This document shows positions 1-5,193 of a stretch of 8,415 nt of DNA, one piece after another; the stretch's first letter is position 1; each line of letters opens with the position of its first letter. This DNA comes from Oscillospiraceae bacterium. GTDB lineage: Bacteria; Bacillota; Clostridia; Oscillospirales; Acutalibacteraceae. A model generated the notes under the pieces. It did no database searches. It was not told the origin of the DNA and saw nothing but the letters and a program-made list of their open reading frames with translations. A program made the translations under genes and the position numbers. Location: the NCBI GenBank assembly GCA_003499325.1, contig DNIP01000177.1:1743-10157 (forward strand). Direction: 5' to 3'.

Positions 1-578
1 ACAACCGCGTAGGATACCGATATCTTCAAGCTGGAAAAGAAGTGTCCCAGCGAATTCGGCAGCTTGACATAGCGAAAGATCTGCATCCGATTCGCGCCCA
101 TCGAGCGCATCAGGTTGACGGTGTCCTTGTCCACCTCGGAAAAGCCCTGCAGCAGGCTGATCGCGATCGGAAAGAACACGACCAATACGATCAGCACGAT
201 CTTAGGCAGCATCTCATAGCCCAGCCAGATGACGAGCATCGGCGCGATCGCGACGGTGGGGATCGTCTGGCTGATCACGATCAGCGGATAGACCGTCTTG
301 CGAACGAGCGCGAACCGATCCATCAGCACCGCCGTCAAAAAGCCGATCAATATACCGACAAACAGACCGATCATGGTCTCGGTCAGCGTCACGCGGGCGT
401 GACTGAGCATCAGCTGCCAGTCATCCCGAAACGCCCCGATCACATCCCCCGGTGAGGGCAGGATGAACTTGGGGATCCCGGTGAAGCGGCACACGCAGTA
501 CCAGATCGCCAGTATCAGTACAAAGATCCCGACGCGCGGCGCGACCTTACTGATGGTGCTTCGTAACTTTGCGTTCAA
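1..578 (-). CDS. ABC transporter permease, thiamine/HMP-precursor type (partial, runs off left edge)
   Basis: Inner-membrane permease subunit of an ABC importer of the TauC/SsuC/ThiX (COG0600-like) family, here probably moving thiamine or its pyrimidine precursor. The first 192 codons are present and the C-terminus lies beyond base 1. Visible are a hydrophobic N-terminal helix (about residues 16-30), the family-typical FILPSPGDV (38-46), further hydrophobic helices at about 68-86, 97-119 and 125-143, and an EAA-like cytoplasmic loop (about 157-176, with SMGANRMQIFRYVKLPNSL) that docks to the ATPase. The reading frame is closed by a TGA just upstream, so the only reasonable start is TTG at 576-578. 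A GGAGGGGG at 591-598 lies 12 nt before it, a slightly long spacing. The start overlaps the end of the upstream thiamine-binding gene by 32 bases, which suggests translational coupling. Substrate assignment is inferred from the TPP riboswitch and the neighbour; the fold family is clear. Confidence 0.87.
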   Translation of the reverse strand, partial: MNAKLRSTISKVAPRVGIFVLILAIWYCVCRFTGIPKFILPSPGDVIGAFRDDWQLMLSHARVTLTETMIGLFVGILIGFLTAVLMDRFALVRKTVYPLIVISQTIPTVAIAPMLVIWLGYEMLPKIVLIVLVVFFPIAISLLQGFSEVDKDTVNLMRSMGANRMQIFRYVKLPNSLGHFFSSLKISVSYAV

Positions 579-843
579 TCGTCAGTACATCCCCCTCCGG
601 TCGGTAATCGACCTTGATATACGCCAGCACGGACGGCGCGCCGGCGCGGATGGCGATATGCTGACATTCCTTGACGATATCCATCAGCTCATCATAATCG
701 CCCTCGATCGCGGTCTCAAAGGGGCCGACATAGCATTTGAGCCCCGTGCTCTTGATATACGCGATGACCTCGTCAACGATGCGGATTAGTTCCTCATCGT
801 TCTGCGCCTCGGGTAACGTCTGGATCGCTACACTTGCGTTCAT
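547..843 (-). CDS. Thiamine-binding protein, MTH1187/YkoF family
   Basis: A 98-aa protein of the thiamine-binding (formerly DUF77; MTH1187/YkoF-like) family, a soluble ferredoxin-like fold known to bind thiamine or its hydroxymethylpyrimidine moiety. The sequence fits the family across its length: an N-terminal beta strand (NASVAIQTLP), a helix (DEELIRIVDEVIAYIKSTG), a strand pair with the typical YVGPFETAIEGDYDELMDIV (about residues 38-57), a second helix containing CQHIAIRAGAPSVLAYIKVDY, and a basic tail. It starts at ATG 841-843 with GGAGGT at 849-854, five bases upstream. It is the first gene behind the TPP riboswitch and overlaps the ABC permease start. The known association of this family with ThiXYZ/YkoEDC-type transporters supports a role in thiamine-precursor uptake or handling. 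The exact ligand is inference. Confidence 0.9.
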   Translation of the reverse strand: MNASVAIQTLPEAQNDEELIRIVDEVIAYIKSTGLKCYVGPFETAIEGDYDELMDIVKECQHIAIRAGAPSVLAYIKVDYRPEGDVLTIERKVTKHHQ

Positions 844-891
844 AAAATACCTCCTCTAACTCATTAAAATATCGGGGAAGAAAATACTCCT

Positions 892-923
892 CCCACATAT
901 CAATAGGCGTGGGCAAAACCCAC
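892..923 (-). other. Two mutually exclusive short hairpins in the thiamine operon leader
   Basis: On the plus strand CCCAC (892-896), GTGGG (909-913) and CCCAC (919-923) occur in a row. The middle element can pair with either flank (loops of 12 and 5 nt), giving two alternative 5-bp stems in the transcribed leader about 50-80 nt before the thiamine-binding gene. The stems are short, so a regulatory role is only a possibility. Confidence 0.3.
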
Positions 924-927
924 CACC

Positions 928-997
928 AATGACTGACCACTAATCACTAACCACTGACCACTAATCACTAACCACTAATCACTGACCACTGACCACT
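928..997. repeat. Tandem 7-bp repeat array, ten units (RAYCACT)
   Basis: Ten contiguous heptamers fill 928-997 without interruption. Nine follow the pattern RAYCACT (four variants drawn from GACCACT, AATCACT and AACCACT); the first, AATGACT, departs at one base. On the transcribed (minus) strand they read AGTGGTC, AGTGATT and AGTGGTT. The array lies in the leader of the thiamine operon, directly after the T-run of the riboswitch terminator and before the gene. It has no dyad symmetry and no spacers, so it is not a CRISPR. Its function is unknown. The mixed but non-random units suggest slippage followed by drift, or a mobile repeat of this lineage. Confidence 0.85.
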
Positions 998-1026
998 AAA
1001 AAAGCACCACGCCTTCGCATGGTGCC
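998..1026 (-). terminator. Intrinsic terminator, expression platform of the TPP riboswitch
   Basis: Read on the minus strand, a 9-bp stem with one G-U pair (GCACCATGC at 1025-1017 against GCGTGGTGC at 1012-1004), closed by a GAAG tetraloop, is followed by six Ts (1003-998). It lies about 20 nt after the riboswitch aptamer and 155 nt before the first gene, the classic place for TPP-controlled premature termination in Firmicutes. Confidence 0.9.
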
Positions 1027-1045
1027 AAATCAATCTTTTGACAAG

Positions 1046-1136
1046 CTCCCTACGACGGCATTATCCGTATCAGGTATAAGGGTCAAGAGCGCCTCAGCTC
1101 TACTCTCAGCCGACTTTGCGTCAGCCCCCCTGTGGT
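1046..1136 (-). promoter_or_regulatory. TPP (THI-box) riboswitch aptamer
   Basis: The minus strand carries the conserved THI-box pieces in the right order: a G-rich GGGGGGCTGA at about 1121-1130, CTGAGA (1109-1104), GACCCTT then ACCTGAT (1075-1069), GGATAATGCC (1066-1057) and TAGGGA (1052-1047) closing P1. The GAGC/GCTC arms at about 1086-1101 form the variable P3 extension. Binding of thiamine pyrophosphate is expected to favour the downstream terminator at 998-1026 and so lower expression of the thiamine-binding protein and ABC transporter genes. Recognition rests on strong motif identity; the exact ends are approximate. Confidence 0.95.
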
Positions 1137-1150
1137 GTTTTTCTGCACTT

Positions 1151-1179
1151 ATTCTATACCTGTGTGAAACATTTGTCAA
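1151..1179 (-). promoter_or_regulatory. Sigma-A-type promoter of the thiamine transport operon
   Basis: On the minus strand a perfect -35 TTGACA (1179-1174) is separated by 17 bp from the -10 TAGAAT (1156-1151). Transcription would start near 1144, a few bases before the TPP aptamer, giving a leader of about 300 nt. Confidence 0.85.
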
Positions 1180-1221
1180 GCAGGAGCACAACAAAAAACA
1201 TCTGACTGTCTTTATAGATGG

Positions 1222-1250
1222 TTGACAATCAGCGTGTCTTTCGCTATGAT
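1222..1250 (+). promoter_or_regulatory. Sigma-A-type promoter of the feoAB operon
   Basis: A perfect -35 TTGACA (1222-1227) and a -10 TATGAT (1245-1250) are separated by 17 bp. The start would fall near 1257, about 26 nt before the feoAB start codon. The promoter diverges from the thiamine promoter, with only 42 bp between the two -35 boxes, and its -10 overlaps an 18-bp palindrome. Confidence 0.85.
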
Positions 1251-1265
1251 TAGCTTAAGCTAATC
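1248..1265. promoter_or_regulatory. Putative DtxR-family operator overlapping the feoAB -10 box
   Basis: GATTAGCTTAAGCTAATC is a perfect 18-bp palindrome that covers the end of the -10 and the predicted transcription start. Its TTAG...CTAA ends resemble the metal-dependent DtxR/IdeR/MntR class of operators (TTAGGTTAGCCTAA-like) more than a Fur box. Given the iron transporter downstream, an Fe2+-activated repressor blocking RNA polymerase is the likely reading. The regulator itself is not in the window. Confidence 0.7.
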
Positions 1266-1282
1266 TATAATGAGGTCATTTT

Positions 1283-3625
1283 ATGCGATTAAAAGAACTG
1301 AAAACAGGACAGTCCGCCGTCATCACGGCGGTAGGCGGCGAGGGACGACTTCGCCAGCATTTTCTGGATATGGGCGTGATCCCCGGCACCCAGGTCACGC
1401 TGGTCAAGCTCGCGCCCATGGGCGACCCCATGCAGCTCACGCTCCACGACTATGAGCTGTCCCTGCGCCTTGCCGACGCCGAAAAAATAGAGATCGAACC
1501 GATCGAGAAAGCCACACTGAGATCCTACCCCCAAAAAGCCAAGAGCGATCACCCCGGCTTCGGCGAGGGCGGCAAGTTCCATCCCAAGGGCAGCGGCGAT
1601 CCCCTGCCCGATGACGTGACCCTGACCTACGCCTTAGTCGGCAACCAGAACAGCGGTAAAACCACTCTCTTCAACCAGCTGACAGGCTCCAATCAGCATG
1701 TCGGCAACTTCCCCGGCGTGACGGTCGACCGCAAGGACGGCGTCATCAAGGGCTACAAAAACACCCTGATTACCGATCTGCCCGGCATCTACTCGATGTC
1801 GCCCTATACCAATGAGGAGATCGTCTCGCGCAGCTTTGTACTGGATGAAAAGCCGCGCGCGATCATCAACATCGTCGACGCGACCAACATCGAGCGCAAC
1901 CTCTATTTGACCATGCAGCTGCTCGAGATGGACACCCCCGTCGTCGTCGCGCTGAACATCATGGATGAGCTGACCGCCAACGGCGGCTCCGTGGATATCA
2001 ACCGTCTCGAATCCCTGCTCGGCGTACCCGTCGTGCCGATCTCAGCGGCAAAGAATCAGGGCATCGACGAGCTGGTCAAGCACGCGATCCACATCGCGCA
2101 TTATCAGGAAAAGCCCCTGCGGCAGGACTTTTGCTCCGCCGATGAAAAGGGCGGCGCGGTACACCGCTGTCTGCACGCGGTGCGCCACCTGATCGAGGAC
2201 AAAGCCAAAGCGGCGGACATCCCCCTGCACTTTGCGGCGAGCAAGGTGGTCGATGGCGATGAATTGATCCTCGAAAAGCTGAACCTCGACAGCGGCGAAA
2301 AGGAAATGCTCGAACACATTATCACGCAGATGGAAAGGGAATGCGGGCTCGACCGCAACGCCGCCATCGCGGATATGCGCTTCTCCTACATCCAAAAGGT
2401 CTGCTCACAGACCGTGACAAAGCCCGCCGAGAGCCGCGAGCACCGCCGCAGCGCCGCGATCGACCGCATCCTGACGGGCAAGTTCACCGCCATCCCGATG
2501 TTCATCCTGATCATGGGGCTGATCTTCTGGCTGACCTTTGATTTGATCGGCGGCAACCTGCAAAACCTCCTGGAAGCAGGTATCTCCGATCTGACGAATA
2601 TCACAAAATCCGCTCTGGAAAACGCCCACGTCAACCCGATCCTCACGGGGCTTGTTACCGACGGCGTGTTTACGGGTATTGGCAGTGTGCTCAGCTTTTT
2701 GCCGATCATCATCACGCTGTTTTTGTTCCTGTCGATCTTGGAGGACAGCGGCTATCTGGCGCGCGTCGCGTTCTTTATGGATAAGCTGCTCCGTCGGATC
2801 GGCCTGTCGGGGCGCAGTATCGTGCCCATGCTGATCGGCTTCGGCTGTACCGTGCCGTCGGTCATGGCGACGCGTACCCTGCCCAGTGAGCGCGACCGCA
2901 AAATGACCATCCTTCTCACGCCGTTTATGAGCTGTTCGGCAAAGCTGCCGATCTACGGCTTCTTTGTCAGCGTCTTTTTCAGTCAGTACCGAGGGCTGAT
3001 TATCACGGGGCTGTACCTTTTGGGCATCATTATCGGCATTTTGATCGCGTTATTATACAAGAAAACCATCTTCAAGGGCGAGGCGGTGCCGTTCGTCATG
3101 GAGCTGCCCAACTATAGGCTGCCCGGCGCGAAGAACGTCGTCCGCCTGTTATGGGATAAGGCGAAGGACTTTATCCAGCGCGCGTTCACCGTCATCTTCA
3201 TCTCGACGATCATCGTCTGGTTCCTGCAAAACTTCAATCTGCAATTCAACATGGTCAGCGACTCACAGGACAGCATCCTCGCGCAGCTCGCGGGCTTGAT
3301 CGCTCCGATCTTCTCGCCGCTCGGCATGGGCGACTGGCGCATCGTCACCTCGCTGATCAGCGGCGTGATGGCAAAGGAAAGCGTCGTGTCCACCCTCAAG
3401 ATCCTCTACGCCGGCGGCATCGGCTCCGCGATGACCGCTCTGACCGCGATCTCCATCCTCGTGTTCAGCCTGCTCTACACCCCCTGTGTGGCGGCGATCG
3501 CCTCCGTCAAGCGCGAGCTCGGGCACAAATGGGCGATCGGCGTGGTCGTCTGGCAATGCGTCGTCGCTTACCTCGTCACCACGATCGTCCACCTGATCTG
3601 CGTGCTGTTCGGCATGGGAGGCTGA
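1283..3625 (+). CDS. feoB: Ferrous iron transporter, FeoA-FeoB fusion
   Basis: A 780-aa inner-membrane Fe2+ importer with the SH3-like FeoA domain fused to the N-terminus of FeoB. Residues 1-75 are FeoA (MRLKELKTGQ, FLDMGVIPGT, YELSLRLADAEKIEIEP). Residues 76-113 form a Gly/Pro-rich linker. Residues 114-268 are the G domain: G1 GNQNSGKTT (120-128), G2 Thr in NFPGVTVD (142-149), G3 DLPG (165-168), G4 NIMD (225-228) and G5 SA (254-255). Residues 270-395 form the helical GDI-like region. From about 400 to 777 lies the membrane domain, with the gate motifs GFGCTVPS (519-526), SCSAKLP (550-556) and TPCVAA (733-738), including Cys521, Cys551 and Cys735. The ATG is preceded by GAGGT at 1272-1276, six bases away. 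All key motifs are intact. It is followed after two bases by the small Cys-rich FeoB-associated peptide. Regulation is probably by iron through the palindrome at the promoter. Confidence 0.97.
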   Translation: MRLKELKTGQSAVITAVGGEGRLRQHFLDMGVIPGTQVTLVKLAPMGDPMQLTLHDYELSLRLADAEKIEIEPIEKATLRSYPQKAKSDHPGFGEGGKFHPKGSGDPLPDDVTLTYALVGNQNSGKTTLFNQLTGSNQHVGNFPGVTVDRKDGVIKGYKNTLITDLPGIYSMSPYTNEEIVSRSFVLDEKPRAIINIVDATNIERNLYLTMQLLEMDTPVVVALNIMDELTANGGSVDINRLESLLGVPVVPISAAKNQGIDELVKHAIHIAHYQEKPLRQDFCSADEKGGAVHRCLHAVRHLIEDKAKAADIPLHFAASKVVDGDELILEKLNLDSGEKEMLEHIITQMERECGLDRNAAIADMRFSYIQKVCSQTVTKPAESREHRRSAAIDRILTGKFTAIPMFILIMGLIFWLTFDLIGGNLQNLLEAGISDLTNITKSALENAHVNPILTGLVTDGVFTGIGSVLSFLPIIITLFLFLSILEDSGYLARVAFFMDKLLRRIGLSGRSIVPMLIGFGCTVPSVMATRTLPSERDRKMTILLTPFMSCSAKLPIYGFFVSVFFSQYRGLIITGLYLLGIIIGILIALLYKKTIFKGEAVPFVMELPNYRLPGAKNVVRLLWDKAKDFIQRAFTVIFISTIIVWFLQNFNLQFNMVSDSQDSILAQLAGLIAPIFSPLGMGDWRIVTSLISGVMAKESVVSTLKILYAGGIGSAMTALTAISILVFSLLYTPCVAAIASVKRELGHKWAIGVVVWQCVVAYLVTTIVHLICVLFGMGG

Positions 3626-3627
3626 GT

Positions 3628-3771
3628 ATGAATTTATTCGATATCCTGATCCTCTGCGCGATCGCAGCGGCTGTGGTCGCGGCGGTAGTTTGCATCATCC
3701 TGCACAAGCGCAAAGGGAAAAGCTGTTCCTGCTCCTGTGACAGCTGTCCCTATCCCTGCCATAAAAAGTAA
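3628..3771 (+). CDS. FeoB-associated Cys-rich membrane protein
   Basis: A 47-aa peptide of the FeoB-associated Cys-rich type found behind feoB in many Firmicutes. It has a short N-terminus, one transmembrane helix (about residues 4-25, with Cys10 and Cys22 inside it), a basic stretch HKRKGK (26-31) expected to stay cytoplasmic, and a tail with five cysteines in a C-x-C-x-C-x2-C-x3-C array (Cys33, 35, 37, 40 and 44). The ATG at 3628 has GGGAGG at 3616-3621, and only two bases separate it from the feoAB stop, so the two are co-transcribed and probably translationally coupled. The cysteine cluster suggests binding of Fe2+ or another metal next to the transporter, but the role of this family is not established. 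A longer in-frame reading that starts inside feoAB (3529) is less likely because the internal ATG has the good ribosome binding site. Confidence 0.88.
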   Translation: MNLFDILILCAIAAAVVAAVVCIILHKRKGKSCSCSCDSCPYPCHKK

Positions 3772-3813
3772 TCGGTATTTCATCATTTTTTCAAGCAACC
3801 TAGATCTTACCTA

Positions 3814-3842
3814 TTGATTTTAATATGCTGTATTGTTATAAT
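3814..3842 (+). promoter_or_regulatory. Promoter-like element in the feo-acyltransferase intergenic region
   Basis: TTGATT (3814-3819) and a perfect TATAAT (3837-3842) are separated by 17 bp, starting 43 bp after the last feo gene. No gene with a ribosome binding site follows before the terminator at 3929-3959, so if active it would make a roughly 110-nt RNA. The stretch is AT-rich, which raises the chance of a coincidental match. Confidence 0.5.
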
Positions 3843-3848
3843 AATTTT

Positions 3849-3959
3849 GTGATTGACGCCTGTCGGCTCTACGATACAGCGATACGTATTTTTGCAATAG
3901 ATCATGGATTTTTATTGCTTTTTGATACAACGGCTCCGATCATCACGGAGCCGTTTTTT
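3849..3959 (+). ncRNA. Candidate small RNA between a promoter-like element and a terminator
   Basis: The interval is bounded by a TTGATT-N17-TATAAT element upstream and a strong intrinsic terminator downstream. It contains GCAATA (3894-3899) facing TATTGC (3913-3918) as a possible internal hairpin. It has no recognised RNA family signature and no start codon with a Shine-Dalgarno. It could equally be a long 3' untranslated end of the feo transcript. Confidence 0.25.
3929..3959 (+). terminator. Strong intrinsic terminator downstream of the feo operon or candidate sRNA
   Basis: A perfect 10-bp stem, AACGGCTCCG (3929-3938) with CGGAGCCGTT (3946-3955), has a 7-nt loop and runs into Ts through 3959. 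The opposite strand lacks a T-run directly after the stem, so it acts on plus-strand transcripts. It lies 158 bp after the Cys-rich peptide gene. Confidence 0.9.
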
Positions 3960-4020
3960 CACCCATTCACGGCGGAATTCGTCTATAACCCTCGGATTTG
4001 GTCGGTAGAGTGATAGCTTT

Positions 4021-4109
4021 GCCGAAACACCGCATAAACACTGCGTTTTTTCGGCGTGTTCTACTGTGGGTAGAGCCCGTTCTACCCGCTGTTGAGGGTG
4101 ATGTAGAAC
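4021..4109. other. Cluster of inverted repeats in intergenic DNA
   Basis: Two adjacent hairpin-forming segments are seen. The first pairs GCCGAAA (4021-4027) with TTTCGGC (4049-4055), with an inner CGCA/TGCG. The second nests GGGTAGA/TCTACCC (4068-4074 and 4081-4087) inside GTTCTAC/GTAGAAC (4058-4064 and 4103-4109). GTTCTAC also recurs at 4079-4085. No coding frame or known element explains them. They may be an RNA structure, a protein-binding array or a decayed repeat element. Confidence 0.45.
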
Positions 4110-4149
4110 AATTCGGTTCAGTTGTAGACAGTTTTGGGGCGGCAATTAC

Positions 4150-4178
4150 TTTTCAACGCTTCACAACTTTGCTATAAT
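4150..4178 (+). promoter_or_regulatory. Probable promoter of the acyltransferase-glycosyltransferase operon
   Basis: A perfect -10 TATAAT (4173-4178) is preceded at 17 bp by a weak -35 TTTTCA (4150-4155, four of six consensus bases). The predicted start near 4185 leaves a leader of about 128 nt before the GTG start at 4313, containing a 14-bp imperfect hairpin and a 12-bp palindrome (4277-4288). Confidence 0.55.
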
Positions 4179-4206
4179 GAATCGGGTCAAAACGTCGAAA
4201 AGAAAT

Positions 4207-4256
4207 GAGAATCATTCCGAAATATTGTCGTTTACAGTGTGCTCGGATTCATTCTC
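4207..4256 (+). promoter_or_regulatory. Imperfect inverted repeat in the leader of the lipid-glycan operon
   Basis: GAGAATCATTCCGA (4207-4220) can pair with TCGGATTCATTCTC (4243-4256) at 12 of 14 positions across a 22-nt loop, within the predicted transcribed leader. No T-run follows, so it is not a simple terminator. It may be an RNA structure, or two half-sites for a regulator. Confidence 0.4.
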
Positions 4257-4312
4257 GGTTGCTTAAACACCCGACGCGTCATTTGACGGAGACTGCATAA
4301 AGGAGGCTGCTC

Positions 4313-5116
4313 GTGGATAACCGCAAGGTCATATATTATCAAGATGAGCTCAACGACGAATTCTCCACGGCGGTCATCCAGGCAAAGAAGATCGACGGCG
4401 ATTATATCTATGACCGCAAGGGGCCCATACGCGCGTTCACCCGCTTTTTCTGGTACCGCATTGTCGCCACGCCGATCGCGTATCTGTACGCAAAGCTCTA
4501 TCTGCACCAGCGAACGGTCGGGCGCGAAAAGCTCAAGCCCTTTCGCAGGCAGGGCGTCTACCTGTACGGCAACCACACGCAGGCGATCGGGGATCCCTTC
4601 ACGCCCAATGTCTTTTGCTTCCCCCAGCGCGTGTCGTTCATTGTGCACGCCAACAACGTGTCGATGCCGTATCTCGGACGGATCAATCCCTCATTAGGCG
4701 CGATCCCGCTGCCCGATACGCGGGACGCCTACCGCAACTTTCAGGAGTGTATCGCGGGACGCATCGAGAAGCATCACGCTGTCGTGATCTATCCCGAGGC
4801 GCATATCTGGCCGTATTACACCAAAATCCGACCCTTCCCCGACGGCTCCTTCGGCTATCCCGCCAAGGACGGCACACCGGTGTTCTGCTTTGTCAACACT
4901 TATCAAAAGCGCGGCAACAAGCGCAACCCGCGCATGACCACCTATATTGACGGACCCTTTTACCCCGACATGGAGCTGCCGCTCAAGCAGCGCCGCAAAA
5001 AGCTGCGCGACGAGGTGTATGAGCAAATGTGCAGGCGTGCTGAACTCTCCAACGTCGAGGTTATCCAATACATCAAAAAGGAAAAGGAGGACGACACGGC
5101 ACAACAGGCTGAGTAA
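4313..5116 (+). CDS. PlsC-like 1-acyl-glycerol-3-phosphate acyltransferase family protein
   Basis: A 267-aa membrane-associated acyltransferase of the LPLAT/PlsC superfamily, expected to transfer a fatty acyl chain to a lysophospholipid or another hydroxyl acceptor. Motif I is NHTQAIGDP (87-95), so the catalytic His88 and Asp94 are separated by five residues rather than the usual four. The acceptor-site region has SMPYLGRINPSLGAIPLPD (117-135), and motif III is VIYPEAHIWP (158-167), standing for the usual EGTRS-like block. A weakly hydrophobic stretch at about 44-63 may form a membrane anchor; the tail (225-267) is charged and helical. The start is GTG at 4313-4315 with AGGAGG at 4301-4306. 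It is the first gene of a three-gene operon, with a 77-bp gap to the GT8 gene. Assignment to the superfamily is solid; that it makes phosphatidic acid is not shown, and the context favours a special glycolipid substrate. Confidence 0.88.
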   Translation: MDNRKVIYYQDELNDEFSTAVIQAKKIDGDYIYDRKGPIRAFTRFFWYRIVATPIAYLYAKLYLHQRTVGREKLKPFRRQGVYLYGNHTQAIGDPFTPNVFCFPQRVSFIVHANNVSMPYLGRINPSLGAIPLPDTRDAYRNFQECIAGRIEKHHAVVIYPEAHIWPYYTKIRPFPDGSFGYPAKDGTPVFCFVNTYQKRGNKRNPRMTTYIDGPFYPDMELPLKQRRKKLRDEVYEQMCRRAELSNVEVIQYIKKEKEDDTAQQAE

Positions 5117-5193
5117 GGCTGAAAAAGCTGTCATCCTTTTTCCCGGCTGACCCTTTGTCGGCACATCATGAATTCAATCAACGGAGGTATAAC

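Noticed and set aside
42..455. Plus-strand open frame of 137 aa
   Set aside because: It lies antisense to the ABC permease, is extremely rich in Asp/Gln/His/Arg as antisense frames of GC-rich genes are, and has no ribosome binding site.
928..997. CRISPR-like array
   Set aside because: Units are 7 bp, contiguous and without spacers; no cas genes are present.
3825..4013. 62-aa plus-strand open frame in the intergenic region
   Set aside because: No Shine-Dalgarno precedes the ATG, and the strong terminator at 3929-3959 lies inside it.
3912..4145. 77-aa minus-strand open frame
   Set aside because: It crosses several inverted repeats and the terminator, has no ribosome binding site and no recognisable protein pattern.
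4205..4221. Fur box (TGAGAAT-C-ATTCCGA)
   Set aside because: Only about five of seven dyad positions match and it lies downstream of the predicted start; mentioned only as a faint resemblance.
5155..5193. Upstream ATG for the GT8 gene, adding 13 residues
   Set aside because: No ribosome binding site there; GGAGGT sits correctly before the ATG at 5194, and the family's beta strand starts just after that Met.
5117..5193. Attenuator between acyltransferase and GT8 genes
   Set aside because: The only stem (AAAAAG with CTTTTT) is six A-T-rich pairs, too weak to support a terminator call.
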